Assembly (NCBI RefSeq): GCF_000522985.1
Contig: NZ_CP007129.1
Location: 558,001 to 622,000 of the forward strand
Reading direction: 5' to 3'
From: Gemmatirosa kalamazoonensis
GTDB lineage: Bacteria; Gemmatimonadota; Gemmatimonadetes; Gemmatimonadales; Gemmatimonadaceae
DNA: 64,000 bases
Under the pieces are notes generated by a model. The model saw only the letters and a list, made by a program, of their open reading frames with translations. It was not told where the DNA came from and did not search any database. This document shows, piece by piece, positions 1 to 9,638 of the stretch (the stretch's first letter is position 1; the number at the start of each line of letters is the position of its first letter). A program made the translations under genes and the position numbers.

Positions 1-84
1 GAAGTACGTCGACTTCCCCGTGAAGGACATCCGCAACGGCGCTCGCTTCAAGGGATTCGTCGTCGAGGGGACCGTCGCCTTCTG
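1..84 (+). CDS. C-terminal end of an unidentified protein (partial)
   Basis: The second reading frame is open from the window edge and ends at a TGA at 82-84, giving a 27-residue tail that finishes VVEGTVAF. Alternating hydrophobic and charged residues would fit beta strands, but nothing here identifies the family. The first copy of the GCCTAAC motif (88-94) follows the stop directly. The next gene starts 83 bp downstream on the same strand, so the two could be co-transcribed. It is supported only by frame and codon use. Confidence 0.45.
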
Positions 85-167
85 ACGGCCTAACGATCTC
101 CCGCAACGCGCCGGCCGCGCGCCACGAGTCATACGGTGGTTGCGCGGCCGGCGCCGTGGAGGGGCTC

Positions 168-602
168 ATGCCGCATTCGATCGAGATCCTCCTCGTCGAG
201 GACAATCCCGGCGACGTCGAGCTGACGCGCGAGGCGCTGCACGAGAGCAAGCTGCACATCGACCTGCATGTCGTCGACGACGGTGACGAGGCGCTGGCGT
301 TCCTGCGGCACGAGGGCGCATACCGCGAGGCCCCGCGTCCGGATCTCATCCTGCTCGACCTGAACCTGCCGAGGACGGACGGCCGCGCCGTGCTGCGCGA
401 GGTGAAGAGCGATCCGGCGTTGCGTCCCATCCCGGTCGTCGTGCTCACGAGCTCCGGGGCCGACCGCGACATCGCGCAGGCGTACGCCCTGCACGCCAAC
501 TGCTTCGTGACGAAGCCGATCGGTCTCGACCAGTTCCTCACGATCGTGCGCTCGATCGAGCAGTTCTGGCTCACGATCGTCAAGCTCCCACCGGAGACCT
601 GA
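168..602 (+). CDS. Single-domain response regulator (Rcp1-like receiver)
   Basis: A 144-residue protein that is one CheY-like receiver domain with no output domain. It shows the acidic pair in [12 protein letters not shown] (residues 8-19), the phospho-acceptor Asp near residue 64 in [13 protein letters not shown], the Thr of VVVLTSSG and the conserved Lys in FVTKPIG. The [14 protein letters not shown] start is typical of Rcp1-type regulators that partner phytochrome or GAF histidine kinases. I chose the ATG at 168 because GGAGGGG lies 5-6 bases upstream; a GTG at 156 is the alternative. No kinase is adjacent; the multi-GAF kinase at 46-49 kb is the only one in the window. Confidence 0.9.
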   Translation: MPHSIEILLVEDNPGDVELTREALHESKLHIDLHVVDDGDEALAFLRHEGAYREAPRPDLILLDLNLPRTDGRAVLREVKSDPALRPIPVVVLTSSGADRDIAQAYALHANCFVTKPIGLDQFLTIVRSIEQFWLTIVKLPPET

Positions 603-619
603 CGCCGCCGGGGTGCCGC

Positions 620-1396
620 ATGGTCGCGCTGCTCTCCCTCCTCGTCGTGCTGGTGGTCTCGCACCTCGCGATCCGGGCCGGCGCCGCCGCGCTGGCGCTC
701 ACCGGCATCGCCGAGGAGGCGGCGCGCTTCCAGGCGCAGTCCGCGTTCCTCGGCGTCGGCTTCACCACGCGCGAGTCGGAGCAGGTGCTCGACCACCCGG
801 TGCGCCGCCGCATCGTGATGCTGCTCATGCTGCTCGGCAACGCGGGCGTGGCCGCGAGCATCTCCAGCGTGGTGCTCGTCTTCGTCACCGGCGCGAACGG
901 CGAGAGCGAGTGGACGCGCGCCGTCGCGCTCGTCGGCGCGGTGACGGCGCTGTGGATCGTGGGGCGCAGCGCCGTCGTGGACCGCAACCTGACGCGCGCG
1001 GTACGGTGGGCGCTCAGGCGATGGACCCGGCTCGACGTGCGCGACTACGTGCGGCTGCTGCACCTGACGGGCGACTTCGCCATCGTGGAGCTGGAGGTGC
1101 GCCCCGGCACCTGGCTCGCCGGCCGCACGCTCGCGGAGCTCGACCTCCGCAGCGAGGGGCTGCTGGTGTTGGGCATCGAGCGCCCCGGCGGTGCCTATCT
1201 CGGCGTGCCGCGCGGGCCGACGCGCCTCCTCGTGGCCGACGTGCTGCTCGTCTACGGCATCGCCGGGCTCCTCGAGGATCTCGACCATCGCCCGGTGGGC
1301 GACGCGGGAGACCGCGCCCACGCCGCGGCGATGGAGCGTCAGATGCGCCGGCTCGGGCTGCGCGTCCCGAGCGTCACGGCCATCGCGCGCCGATGA
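620..1396 (+). CDS. Membrane protein with C-terminal TrkA-C (RCK_C) domain
   Basis: A 258-residue protein. An N-terminal hydrophobic helix (residues 2-28) is followed by a segment with GFTTRESE and two further membrane helices (about 70-90 and 100-120). A cytosolic C-terminal part (about 145-215: VELEVRPGTWLAGRTLAELDLRSEGLLVLGIERPGG) has the look of a TrkA-C ligand-binding domain, as in potassium channels and transporters that sense nucleotides. There is no K+ selectivity filter, so it is not a classical channel. It lies 17 bp after the response regulator on the same strand and is probably co-transcribed. The TrkA-C call is moderate; the transport substrate is unknown. Confidence 0.7.
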   Translation: MVALLSLLVVLVVSHLAIRAGAAALALTGIAEEAARFQAQSAFLGVGFTTRESEQVLDHPVRRRIVMLLMLLGNAGVAASISSVVLVFVTGANGESEWTRAVALVGAVTALWIVGRSAVVDRNLTRAVRWALRRWTRLDVRDYVRLLHLTGDFAIVELEVRPGTWLAGRTLAELDLRSEGLLVLGIERPGGAYLGVPRGPTRLLVADVLLVYGIAGLLEDLDHRPVGDAGDRAHAAAMERQMRRLGLRVPSVTAIARR

Positions 1397-1537
1397 GCCG
1401 CGGCGGTGGGGCCGGTGCGACGCGCACGCGCGCGACCGAGCCGTCGCGCAGCGTCACGCACGCGCACGTGTCGTCCACGCCCTCGAGGACGGGAACGACG
1501 AAGTCGCGCGCCTGTCCGGGAATCGCTGGCCCTGCGC

Positions 1538-2245
1538 TCAGTAGATGAAGACGCGCGTGCCGACGGGGATGAACTCGTACAGCCACGCCATGTCGACGTC
1601 GCCGACGCGGATGCATCCGTGCGTGACCGCCTGGCCGATCGACTCCTTCCACGGCGTGCCATGGATCGACACTCCATCGCCGAGGTCAAGACGATAGCGG
1701 CCGAGCTCTCCCGCGATCCGCCGGTTGCGCGTGCCGAGCGGCGGGATGAACAGCGCGCCGTCGAACACGATCTCCTCGTCGACCGGCAGCTCGGCGAACG
1801 TCCCGTCCGGATCCACGACGCCGACGACGGCGCGCCGGATCTCGAGCCGCCGGCCGTCGCTCAGCGTGACCGGCCGGTCGGCCGCGAGCCGCCTAACGGC
1901 GAGCCCGTGCTCGCGCGCGACCTCGTAGTAGTGCCACTCCGGCGGCGTCCACACGGGGAGCGAATCCTTGCGCACGACCCTCCGCTGGCCGCGCGGCGTC
2001 GCGAAGCGCCACCGCCTGGCCTCGTACTGCAGCACCGCGTCGCTGCCGACGGCGACGGGCGCGGTCAACAGCGTGTCGTCGTCGGCGATCGCCCACAGGC
2101 GGCGGTCGAGCACCGACACGACGACGCGCAGCCCCCGCGCGCGCTCCTGCGCCGCGCTCGATGTCCCACCGCGGGCGTGCGCCGCGGCGCCTAACAGCAG
2201 CGCGGCGAGGCCGGCGACTCGCAGCGATGGTGGGATCGGTCGCAT
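1538..2245 (-). CDS. L,D-transpeptidase (YkuD domain), exported
   Basis: A 235-residue protein with a signal peptide (MRPIPPSLRVAGLAALLLGAAAHARG). The C-terminal third has the YkuD catalytic signature: His in SIHGT, then about 15 residues later THGCIRVGDVDM with the nucleophilic Cys in HGCIR. Enzymes of this family make 3-3 peptidoglycan cross-links or attach proteins to the wall in the periplasm. An in-frame upstream start at 2281 exists, but the Met at 2245 puts the signal peptide at the N-terminus. It is convergent with the TrkA-C gene. Two GTTAGGC motifs fall in the coding strand (1891 and 2189). Confidence 0.88.
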   Translation of the reverse strand: MRPIPPSLRVAGLAALLLGAAAHARGGTSSAAQERARGLRVVVSVLDRRLWAIADDDTLLTAPVAVGSDAVLQYEARRWRFATPRGQRRVVRKDSLPVWTPPEWHYYEVAREHGLAVRRLAADRPVTLSDGRRLEIRRAVVGVVDPDGTFAELPVDEEIVFDGALFIPPLGTRNRRIAGELGRYRLDLGDGVSIHGTPWKESIGQAVTHGCIRVGDVDMAWLYEFIPVGTRVFIY

Positions 2246-2638
2246 GTGGCCCTCCGCTCGAGGACGTGCGCGCGTCCACACGACGGCGCACGCTCCGACG
2301 ATCGGCCCGCGGTCGGTGCGCGGCCATCGGGCATCGCCGGGCGGTCCGCGCGCGCGCGTCGGGCGTCGCCCGACGCCGACGCGTGCCGTACCCCGACAGC
2401 AGCCGAGTGCGCGCGCGGCGAACGTGGACCGAGAGGATCGCCGGAGGACCTCGGCCCGGGTTCAGATGACCTCTTCCACGATCAGAGCGTCGAGCATCGG
2501 CGGCGCGGACGTCGCGCAGTGGGTTGCGTGCGCCGGTGCTGTGGGGCGTGGTGACGGCGTGCGTGTCGGTGCTGCCGGTCATGGGGAGCGCGCTCGTGAT
2601 GCCATCACCATGAAGCAACCTGGAGGCTCGACGGAATC
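2246..2638. other. 393-bp intergenic region, no gene seen
   Basis: The region between the divergent L,D-transpeptidase and SDR genes. The open frames crossing it are Arg-rich with no family signature, so I treat them as chance. It must hold both promoters. I could not identify convincing -35/-10 elements by eye in this GC-rich sequence. The only clear signal is the GGAGG at about 2622-2626 serving the SDR start. Confidence 0.5.
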
Positions 2639-3436
2639 ATGACCAGCAACGGAACGATCTACGACATGCGCGACAAGGTCGCGCTGGTGACGGGCGCGAG
2701 CTCGGGCATCGGCCGCGCCACGGCGCTCGCGTTCGCGAAGGCCGGCGCCCGCGTCATGCTCGCCGACGTGCAGGACGAGGCGGGCGACGCCGCGGCGCGC
2801 GAGATCGCGGCGTGCGCCCGGCTCCGCGGCGGCGACGCGCGGTTCGTCCATGCCGACGTGTCGAGCGCGGCCGACGTGCGCGCGATGGTCGCCCACACCG
2901 TGGAGACGTTCGGCGGGCTCGATTACGCGTTCAACAACGCCGGCATCGAGGGCGCGCTCGCGCCGACCGCGGACTATCCCGACGAGACGTGGCAGCGCGT
3001 GCTCGCGATCAACCTCACCGGCGTCTTCCTGTGCATGAAGCACGAGATCCCGGCGCTGCGCGCGCGCGGCGGCGGCGCGATCGTGAACAACGCGTCGATC
3101 CTCGGGCTCGTCGGCTTCGCGAGCGCACCGGCGTACACGGCGGCGAAGCACGGCGTGCTCGGGCTCACGAAGGTCACGGCGCAGGAGCTGGCCACGGAGG
3201 GGATCCGCGTCAACGCGGTGTGCCCGGGCTTCATCGAGACGCCGATGGTGATGGAGCGCGGCGTGGCGCTCGCCCACGACGACGCGGCGCGCCGGGAGGT
3301 CGCCGGGCTGCACCCGATGAACCGGCTCGGCACGTCCGAGGAGATCGCGGCCGCGGTGCTGTGGCTCTGCTCCGGCGCCGCGTCGTTCGTCACCGGCGAG
3401 CCGCTCGTGGTGGACGGCGGCTACGTCACCCGTTAG
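2639..3436 (+). CDS. Short-chain dehydrogenase/reductase (SDR)
   Basis: A 265-residue classical SDR: NAD(P)-binding TGASSGIGRA near residues 19-28, NNAG motif in AFNNAGIEG, catalytic Ser in NNASILG, the YTAAK active-site Tyr-Lys pair, PGFIETPM and the C-terminal VDGGYVTR. The Asp in VMLADVQ after the second strand suggests NAD preference. The substrate cannot be told. The start ATG follows GGAGG. The stop codon TAG lies inside a CGTTAGGC motif (3431-3438), one of four genes here that end this way. Confidence 0.92.
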   Translation: MTSNGTIYDMRDKVALVTGASSGIGRATALAFAKAGARVMLADVQDEAGDAAAREIAACARLRGGDARFVHADVSSAADVRAMVAHTVETFGGLDYAFNNAGIEGALAPTADYPDETWQRVLAINLTGVFLCMKHEIPALRARGGGAIVNNASILGLVGFASAPAYTAAKHGVLGLTKVTAQELATEGIRVNAVCPGFIETPMVMERGVALAHDDAARREVAGLHPMNRLGTSEEIAAAVLWLCSGAASFVTGEPLVVDGGYVTR

Positions 3437-3469
3437 GCGCCGGCCGGCCGGCGGCCGGCATCCATCGCG

Positions 3470-3512
3470 CGTGGGCGGTCGCGGGATCCTGCGCGATCAC
3501 CCGCCGCCCACG
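3470..3512. terminator. Hairpin between convergent genes
   Basis: CGTGGGCGG at 3470-3478 pairs with CCGCCCACG at 3504-3512, around an internal GCGGGATC/GCGATC region. It lies between the end of the SDR gene and the end of the convergent small gene at 3517, so it could stop transcription from both sides. There is no U-tract, as is common in very GC-rich genomes. Confidence 0.45.
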
Positions 3513-3516
3513 TCGC

Positions 3517-3894
3517 TCAGCGCGGTGGAACGCGCAGCGCGAGGTGCTCGCCCGGCGCGACCTTCAGCAGCTGACTCGACAGATCCGGTCCGCCCTCGGG
3601 ATGCACGAAGACGCGGAGCGAGCTGTTAGGCAGAACCACCGACTGCGGGAAGCGCAGCGTGAGACGGCTGCACGCGGGGACCTGGCCGAGGCGGACGTCG
3701 TAGGTGCCCGGCTCGGCGAACACCGTCACCGGCACGCCGCGCGGGTTGTCCACCGTCAGCGTCGCCTCGAACAGGGCGTCGGGCGGGATGACCGCCACCA
3801 TCAACGCCGGCACCCGCCCGAGCCGGCGGTCGAAGCTGCCGTAGTCCACGTAGATCGTGGCCGGCGCGCTGCGCTGGTTCTGGACGGTCAACAC
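3517..3894 (-). CDS. Hypothetical protein with a twofold internal repeat
   Basis: A 125-residue protein with no recognised family. It contains two similar halves of about 40 residues: NQRSAPATIYVDYGSFDRRLGRVPA and NPRGVPVTVFAEPGTYDVRLGQVPA (here split only for comparison), each followed by a hydrophobic strand segment. This suggests a duplicated small beta sandwich. There is no signal peptide in this reading. The start is a GTG with GAGGA five bases upstream. It is convergent with the SDR gene and divergent from the sigma factor, and carries one motif copy (3625) as Pro-Asn. Confidence 0.6.
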   Translation of the reverse strand: MLTVQNQRSAPATIYVDYGSFDRRLGRVPALMVAVIPPDALFEATLTVDNPRGVPVTVFAEPGTYDVRLGQVPACSRLTLRFPQSVVLPNSSLRVFVHPEGGPDLSSQLLKVAPGEHLALRVPPR

Positions 3895-4122
3895 GTTCCT
3901 CGCGGCACCTGCGCCGCAGCGACGCCGCGCTGCGCATCGCGCACGGCGGCGCGCAGACGCTGCTCACGTTCCTGCCGTGACGCCCAGCGGCGATGCGCGG
4001 ACGGAAGAGACCGTGCCCGGCCTCGCCTGACGCAGCTTCCGGAGGCCGCCGACGGTCGACGCGCGCAGCGCGGTGCATGGTTCGCTAGGACCGCGCTGCG
4101 CTCGCCTTCTCGTCCTCCGGCC

Positions 4123-5019
4123 ATGACCGCGCTCCCCCTGAGCTCCGCCGACGACCGCTCGCACCGCCGGCGCGCCGAGCCGCCGACGGACGGCCCGTCG
4201 CTCGCGTCGTACCTGAACGAGATCGGCGCACACCCGCTGTTGTCGCGGGAGCAGGAGGCCGCGCTCGCGCGTCGCGTCGCGCGCGGCGGCGACGACGCGG
4301 GCGAGGCGCTCGACGCGCTCGTCAGCGCGAACCTCCGCTTCGTGGTCTCGGTCGCGAAGCGTTACCAGCACCTCGGGCTCGCGCTGTCCGACCTGATCGG
4401 CGAGGGGAACCTCGGCCTCGTGCGCGCCGCGCGCCGCTTCGACGCCACGCAAGGCGTGAAGTTCATCTCGTACGCGGTCTGGTGGATCCGACAGGCGATC
4501 TTCCAGGCGCTGGCCGAGCACTCGCGCATCGTGCGACTGCCGGTGCACCGTGCCGGCGCCGTGTTCCGCGTGAGCCGCCACGCGAGTGCGCTGCAGCAGG
4601 AGCTCGGCCGCGAGGCGACGGTCGCCGAGCTCGCGCGGCGCGCCGCGCTGACGGAGTCCGACGTCGAGATCGCGCTCGCCGTGCCGCAGCGTGCGCACGT
4701 GTCGCTCGACGCGCCGCTCGCGCGCGACGCCGACGATCCGCTGCGCGACCGTCTGGCCGACCGGACGACGCAGCCGCCCGACGAACCGGTCATGGAGCAC
4801 TTCCGCTCGACGCTCGTCGAGACGGCGCTCGCGTCGCTGCGTCCGCGGGAGGCGCGCATTCTCCGGCTGTACTACGGCTTCGACGGCGAGCCGCTGACCC
4901 TCGAGGAGATCGCCGCGCGCCTCGGCGTGACGCGCGAGCGCGTGCGTCAGATCAAGGAGCGGGCACTGTCGCGGCTGAGGAGAAGCGCGGCCGCCGCGTC
5001 GCTCGCGCAGCTGCGCTAG
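4123..5019 (+). CDS. RNA polymerase sigma-70 family factor (group 2-like)
   Basis: A 298-residue sigma factor with regions 1.2 to 4 but no region 1.1. Region 1.2 is SLASYLNEIGAHPLLS (about 28-43); 2.1-2.4 runs NLRFVVSVAKRYQHLGLALSDLIGEGNLGL to KFISYAVWWIRQAIFQAL; region 3 is HRAGAVFRVSR onward; region 4.2 is LTLEEIAARLGVTRERVRQIKERAL. This is the RpoD/RpoS/SigA-like layout. At this length it is probably an alternative stress sigma rather than the housekeeping one. The frame is open far upstream, but the family N-terminus fits the ATG at 4123. Its TAG stop overlaps the TAG of the convergent adaptor gene in a shared GCTAGC. Confidence 0.9.
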   Translation: MTALPLSSADDRSHRRRAEPPTDGPSLASYLNEIGAHPLLSREQEAALARRVARGGDDAGEALDALVSANLRFVVSVAKRYQHLGLALSDLIGEGNLGLVRAARRFDATQGVKFISYAVWWIRQAIFQALAEHSRIVRLPVHRAGAVFRVSRHASALQQELGREATVAELARRAALTESDVEIALAVPQRAHVSLDAPLARDADDPLRDRLADRTTQPPDEPVMEHFRSTLVETALASLRPREARILRLYYGFDGEPLTLEEIAARLGVTRERVRQIKERALSRLRRSAAAASLAQLR

Positions 5020-6194
5020 CGCGTCGTCACTCGCGCGCCGGGGCGCAGCTTGTCCGACGGGAAGACGACGACCGTGTCCGACTCGCGCAGCCCGCCGAGG
5101 ATCTGCGCGGCGCCGTCCCCGAGCTCGCCGAGCTCGACGTGCTGCACTCGCACGCGGCCGCCGCGCACCGCGTAGACGGCCCACGCGCGCCCGGCGCGCA
5201 CGAGCGCCCCGGCCGGCGCGGTGAGCGCGTCGGATGCCGACCACACGACGATGCGCACATCCACCCGAAAGCCGTCGCCGAGCGGCACGGTCGCGTTAGG
5301 CACGTCGACGATCACGTTCACGCGCTGCTCCTCCACGCCCAGCGCCGAGATCTTCGTCGACGCCGCGGGCTCGACGAGGCGCACGCGTCCCGTGTCCCGG
5401 CTCGCCGCGCGATCGGCGCCCCACCGTTCGACCACCACCGGCATGCCGGGGCGCACGCGCGCCGCGTCGCTCGACAGCACGTCCACGACGACCTCGAGCC
5501 CCCGCGTGTCGCCGATCTCCGCGATGACCGTTCCCGGCGCGACGACGCGCTCGCTCCGCTCGGGCAGCCGCAGCACGCGGCCGGCGGCCGGCGCGCGCAC
5601 CAGCACCACCGCGGCGCCCTCGCCGGCGTAGAGCAGCGCGGCCTGTGCCTGCGCGACGTCGGCGCGCGCGCTCGTCGCGCGGCCTCGGGCCGACGCGAGC
5701 GCCACCGCGCGCGTGACCGTGGCGAGCGCCGACTCCTCCGCGGCGCGCGGCGCGAGCGCGCCGGCGGCCACGAGTCGGCGTGTGCGCTCCTCGTCGCGTT
5801 GCGCCTGCTCGAGCGACGCCTCGGCGAGCGTCACCTGCGCCGCCGCCTCCGAGGCCGCCGCGCGCGCCGCGTCGAGGCGCGACCGGGCCTGCCGCGCCGA
5901 CGGCTCGTCGAGCGGCACGGGAGCGAGCCGCGCGACGACGTCGCCCGCGCGCACCACCGCACCCTCCGCGAACGGCAGGCGCGCCAGGCGCCCGGCCACC
6001 GGCGCGGCGAGCACGTAGCGGTCGCGCACGCGGGTGCGCCCGTCCGCGTCGACGGTCACGCGCATCGGCGCACGCCGGACGACGGCCGTCTCGACCTCGG
6101 CCGCCTTCGGGCGCAGCGCGCCCGTCACCGCCGCCACCACCGCGACCGCCGTCGCGGCGATCAGCGCGCGTCGCATCTTCGATCGCTTCTTCAT
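5016..6194 (-). CDS. HlyD/RND-type periplasmic adaptor (membrane fusion protein)
   Basis: A 392-residue protein with an N-terminal membrane anchor (MRRALIAATAVAVVAAVTGAL). A lipoyl-like half motif (YVLAAPVAGRLARLPFAEGAVVRAGDVVARL) precedes a long Ala/Glu/Arg-rich coiled coil (about 105-190), the second lipoyl half (VLVRAPAAGRVLRLPERSERVVAPGTVIAEIG) and beta-barrel domains ending in KLRPGARVTTR. It would link an inner-membrane exporter to an outer-membrane channel. The start is ATG 6194 behind GGGGAGGA. It is the last gene of an ATPase-permease-adaptor operon, a DevBCA/MacAB-like arrangement. The cargo is unknown. Confidence 0.87.
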   Translation of the reverse strand: MKKRSKMRRALIAATAVAVVAAVTGALRPKAAEVETAVVRRAPMRVTVDADGRTRVRDRYVLAAPVAGRLARLPFAEGAVVRAGDVVARLAPVPLDEPSARQARSRLDAARAAASEAAAQVTLAEASLEQAQRDEERTRRLVAAGALAPRAAEESALATVTRAVALASARGRATSARADVAQAQAALLYAGEGAAVVLVRAPAAGRVLRLPERSERVVAPGTVIAEIGDTRGLEVVVDVLSSDAARVRPGMPVVVERWGADRAASRDTGRVRLVEPAASTKISALGVEEQRVNVIVDVPNATVPLGDGFRVDVRIVVWSASDALTAPAGALVRAGRAWAVYAVRGGRVRVQHVELGELGDGAAQILGGLRESDTVVVFPSDKLRPGARVTTR

Positions 6195-6211
6195 GCGTCC
6201 TCCCCGACGCG

Positions 6212-8684
6212 TCACTCGCGCGTCTTCAGCACGGCGACCAGATCCATGCGGTTCAGGCGGCGCCGCATCGCGAGCCCCGCCAGCAGCGCGGCGGCGACCA
6301 CCACGGCGACGGCGCCGAGGTGCGTGCGCGCGACGACGACCGTCGGGAACCGCTGGTACTCCCCCTCGAACGCGCGCGCGATGAACGCCGCGAGCGCGAC
6401 GCCGAACAGCGCCCCGAACGGCAGCGCCGCGGCGACGACCGCGCCCTGCTCGCCGAACAGCATCGCCGCCACCTCGCGGCGCGAGAAGCCGAGCACGCGC
6501 AGGCTCGCCAGCTCGCGCCCGCGCTCCGAGAGCGCGATGCGCGCCCCGTTGTAGACGACGCCTAACGCGATCACCGCGGCGAACGCCACGATGATCGAGC
6601 CGGAGATGCGAATGCTCTCGGCCATCTGCCGCTCCCACGCGTCGATCATCGCCCGGCGCGACGACGCGCCCGCGACGGCCGGCAGGCGCTTGAGGCGCGC
6701 CAGCACGGCGTCCGCCGCCGCGGGGTCGATGCGCAGGTACGCGCCGCTCACCAGCGCGCCGTCGCCGACGAGCCGGTCGAGCGCCGCGCGGTCCATGTAC
6801 ACGTTGGCACCCACCATCTCGTCGACGAGGGCGACGACGACGACCGCGCGCGTGCGGCCGCGCTCGAGCAGCTCCACGCGGAGCGTGTCGCCGGTCGTCA
6901 GGCCGAGCAGTCGCGCGAGGCTCGTCGTGAGCACCGCGCCGGCCGGCGGCACGCGGTACACGGCGCCCCACTGGTCGGTCACGCGGTGGAGCCGCGCGTC
7001 CGGCTCGACGCCGGTGAGGGCGACGGTGCGCACCACCGCTCCACCGCGCACGCGCGCCGGAACCGCGCGGAACGGCTCCACCGCGAGCACGCCCGGCACG
7101 CGCAGCAGCTCGCGCGCCGCGGCGACCGGGCGCGCGTGGGTGAAGGCGACCGTGACGTCCTCGCGCTGCGCGACGCGAAACAGCACGTCCGCCATGTTGT
7201 ACGCCGCGTCGAACACCGACATCGTGCCGGCGAGCATCCCGGTCGCCAGCGCGACGCCGAGCGCCGACGACGCCGCGCGCAGCGGCTTGCGCTCGATGGT
7301 CCGCAGGACCATGCGCGTCGCCGGCGACAGCGCGCCCTCGAGCCCGAGCCGCTCCAGCAGGAGCGGGCGGTAGCGCTCCGGCGACTCGGGGCGCAGCGCC
7401 TCCGCCGGCGGCAGCCGCACCGCGCCGCGCACCGCGGCGAGCGCGCCGGCGAGCGCGGACACGCCGCTCGCCGCCACGGCCACCGCCGTCGACACGACGT
7501 CCACGCGGAACGCGAGCGTCGGAAAGCGGAACAGCCGGCCGTACGACGCCGTGTAGCCGGTGCCCATCCACGCGCCGACGGCGATGCCGCCGAGCGCGCC
7601 CAACACCACCGCCACACCGGCGAACGCGAGGAAGTGCGCTCCCACCTCGCGGTCGGTGTAGCCGAACGCCTTCAGCGCCGCGATCTCGCTCCGCTGGGTC
7701 GCGACGAGCCGCGCGAGCACCACGTCGAGCAGGAACGCGGCGACGAGCAGGAAGATGAGCGGCAGCGTGATCCCGAACACGCGGAGCTGCCGGAACTCGT
7801 CCTCCAGGATGCGGTGCGAGCGCTGTCGCTCGCGGCCGACGGCACCGAGTCCCCCGTACGGCGCGAGCAGCGAGTCGAGCGACGCGATCACCGCGTCACG
7901 GCTCGCGCCCGGGGCCAGTGTGAGCGCCACGTCGTCGAACGCGCGGCGCATCCCCGCCGCGGCGTCCACGGCAGCGCGCGACATCCACAGCACGCCGAAC
8001 GCGCGCGCGTCCATCGTGAACGTGCCCGCGGCGGAGAGCTCCCACGCGAACTCGGGGCGATGGCCAGCCCGACCACGCGCAGCCGCCGCCAGCGGCCGTC
8101 GAGCACCGCGCCGAGGCTGTCCCCGACCTGCAGGTGATTCGCCTCGGCGAAGCCGGCGCCCAACACCACCTCGTCGGTGCTGCGGGGCCGCACCATCCGG
8201 CCACGGACGACGTGCACGCCGTCGAGCGCCGGCTCGCCCTGCTCCGGCACCGACAGCAGCAGCCCTCCCGCCGGCAGGGCGAGCCCCGGCACGTCGAGCG
8301 ACACGCGCAGCGTCGCGCGCGTCTCCACCGTCGCGACGCCGGGGATCGCCGCGATCCGCGCGGCGAGCGCGTCCGGCGCCCGCGTGGCCGAGGCGAACAC
8401 GTCGGCGAACCGGTAGCGCGCGTAGAAGTCGTCGCGTGCGCGCGCGATCGCCCGCATGGAGCCGTACATCGCGACCACCGTGGCGACGCCGCACGACACG
8501 AGCGCCGCGATGGACAGCACCTGGCCGCGCAGCCGCCACACGTCGCGCAGCAGCTTGCGGTTCAACGCGGAGAGGAGTGTGGGCTCGGCCGTCGCACGCG
8601 GAGCCGCGGAAGCCGCGGAGCCCTGCGCAACGGTCGTTGCAGGTCTCCGCGTCCTCCGCGCCTCCGCGTGAGATGCCGTTACCA

Positions 8685-8685
<1 letters not shown>
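6212..8685 (-). pseudogene. FtsX-family ABC exporter permease, split by an apparent frameshift
   Basis: Two overlapping frames each encode half of one permease of about 820 residues. The N-terminal half (start ATG 8685) has a first helix at VLSIAALVSCGVATVVAMYG and a periplasmic MacB-like domain reaching VVGLAIAP. The C-terminal half, in the next frame, resumes at EFAWELSAAG and carries helices, a second periplasmic domain and the final helix before VLKTRE. One extra C in the coding strand near 8053-8057 (a run of four G on the plus strand) would restore a continuous reading. The start overlaps the ATPase stop as TGATG. The first 30 or so residues are encoded by a palindromic repeat. It could be a true break or a sequence error. 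Confidence 0.8.
8594..8672. repeat. Imperfect palindrome made of GCGGAG-type units (family A)
   Basis: The arms at 8594-8626 and 8639-8672 are built from repeated CGCGGAGNN units and pair around a short loop. The reverse complement of 8639-8672 matches 61397-61430 at 32 of 34 positions by my alignment, so this is one copy of a dispersed repeat. It lies inside the start of the FtsX permease gene and supplies its first 30 or so residues, which have no counterpart in the family. Confidence 0.75.
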
Positions 8686-9455
<770 letters not shown>

Positions 9456-9638
9456 GGATCCTCCGGATGCCGATCGTGCACGCGCTGCACGGTGTGCCGC
9501 GACGCGTCGCGCTGCCGCCGGCGAACCGCCGCCCGCGTGTCAGGCGACCGACGACGACGATCCGGGTGACGCCCGATCGCCCCGCGCCGCGCGCGACGCG
9601 AACGTGAAGGCGAACGACACATCGCCGCCGAGGTCACC

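Noticed and set aside
2812-4122. N-terminal extension of the sigma factor frame
   Set aside because: The frame is open back to 2812 but reads through the SDR gene in a wrong frame; sigma region 1.2 begins just after the ATG at 4123.
6195-7571. Adaptor reading frame extended to 851 residues
   Set aside because: The extra part is a shadow of the permease frame; the membrane anchor and ribosome site fit the start at 6194.
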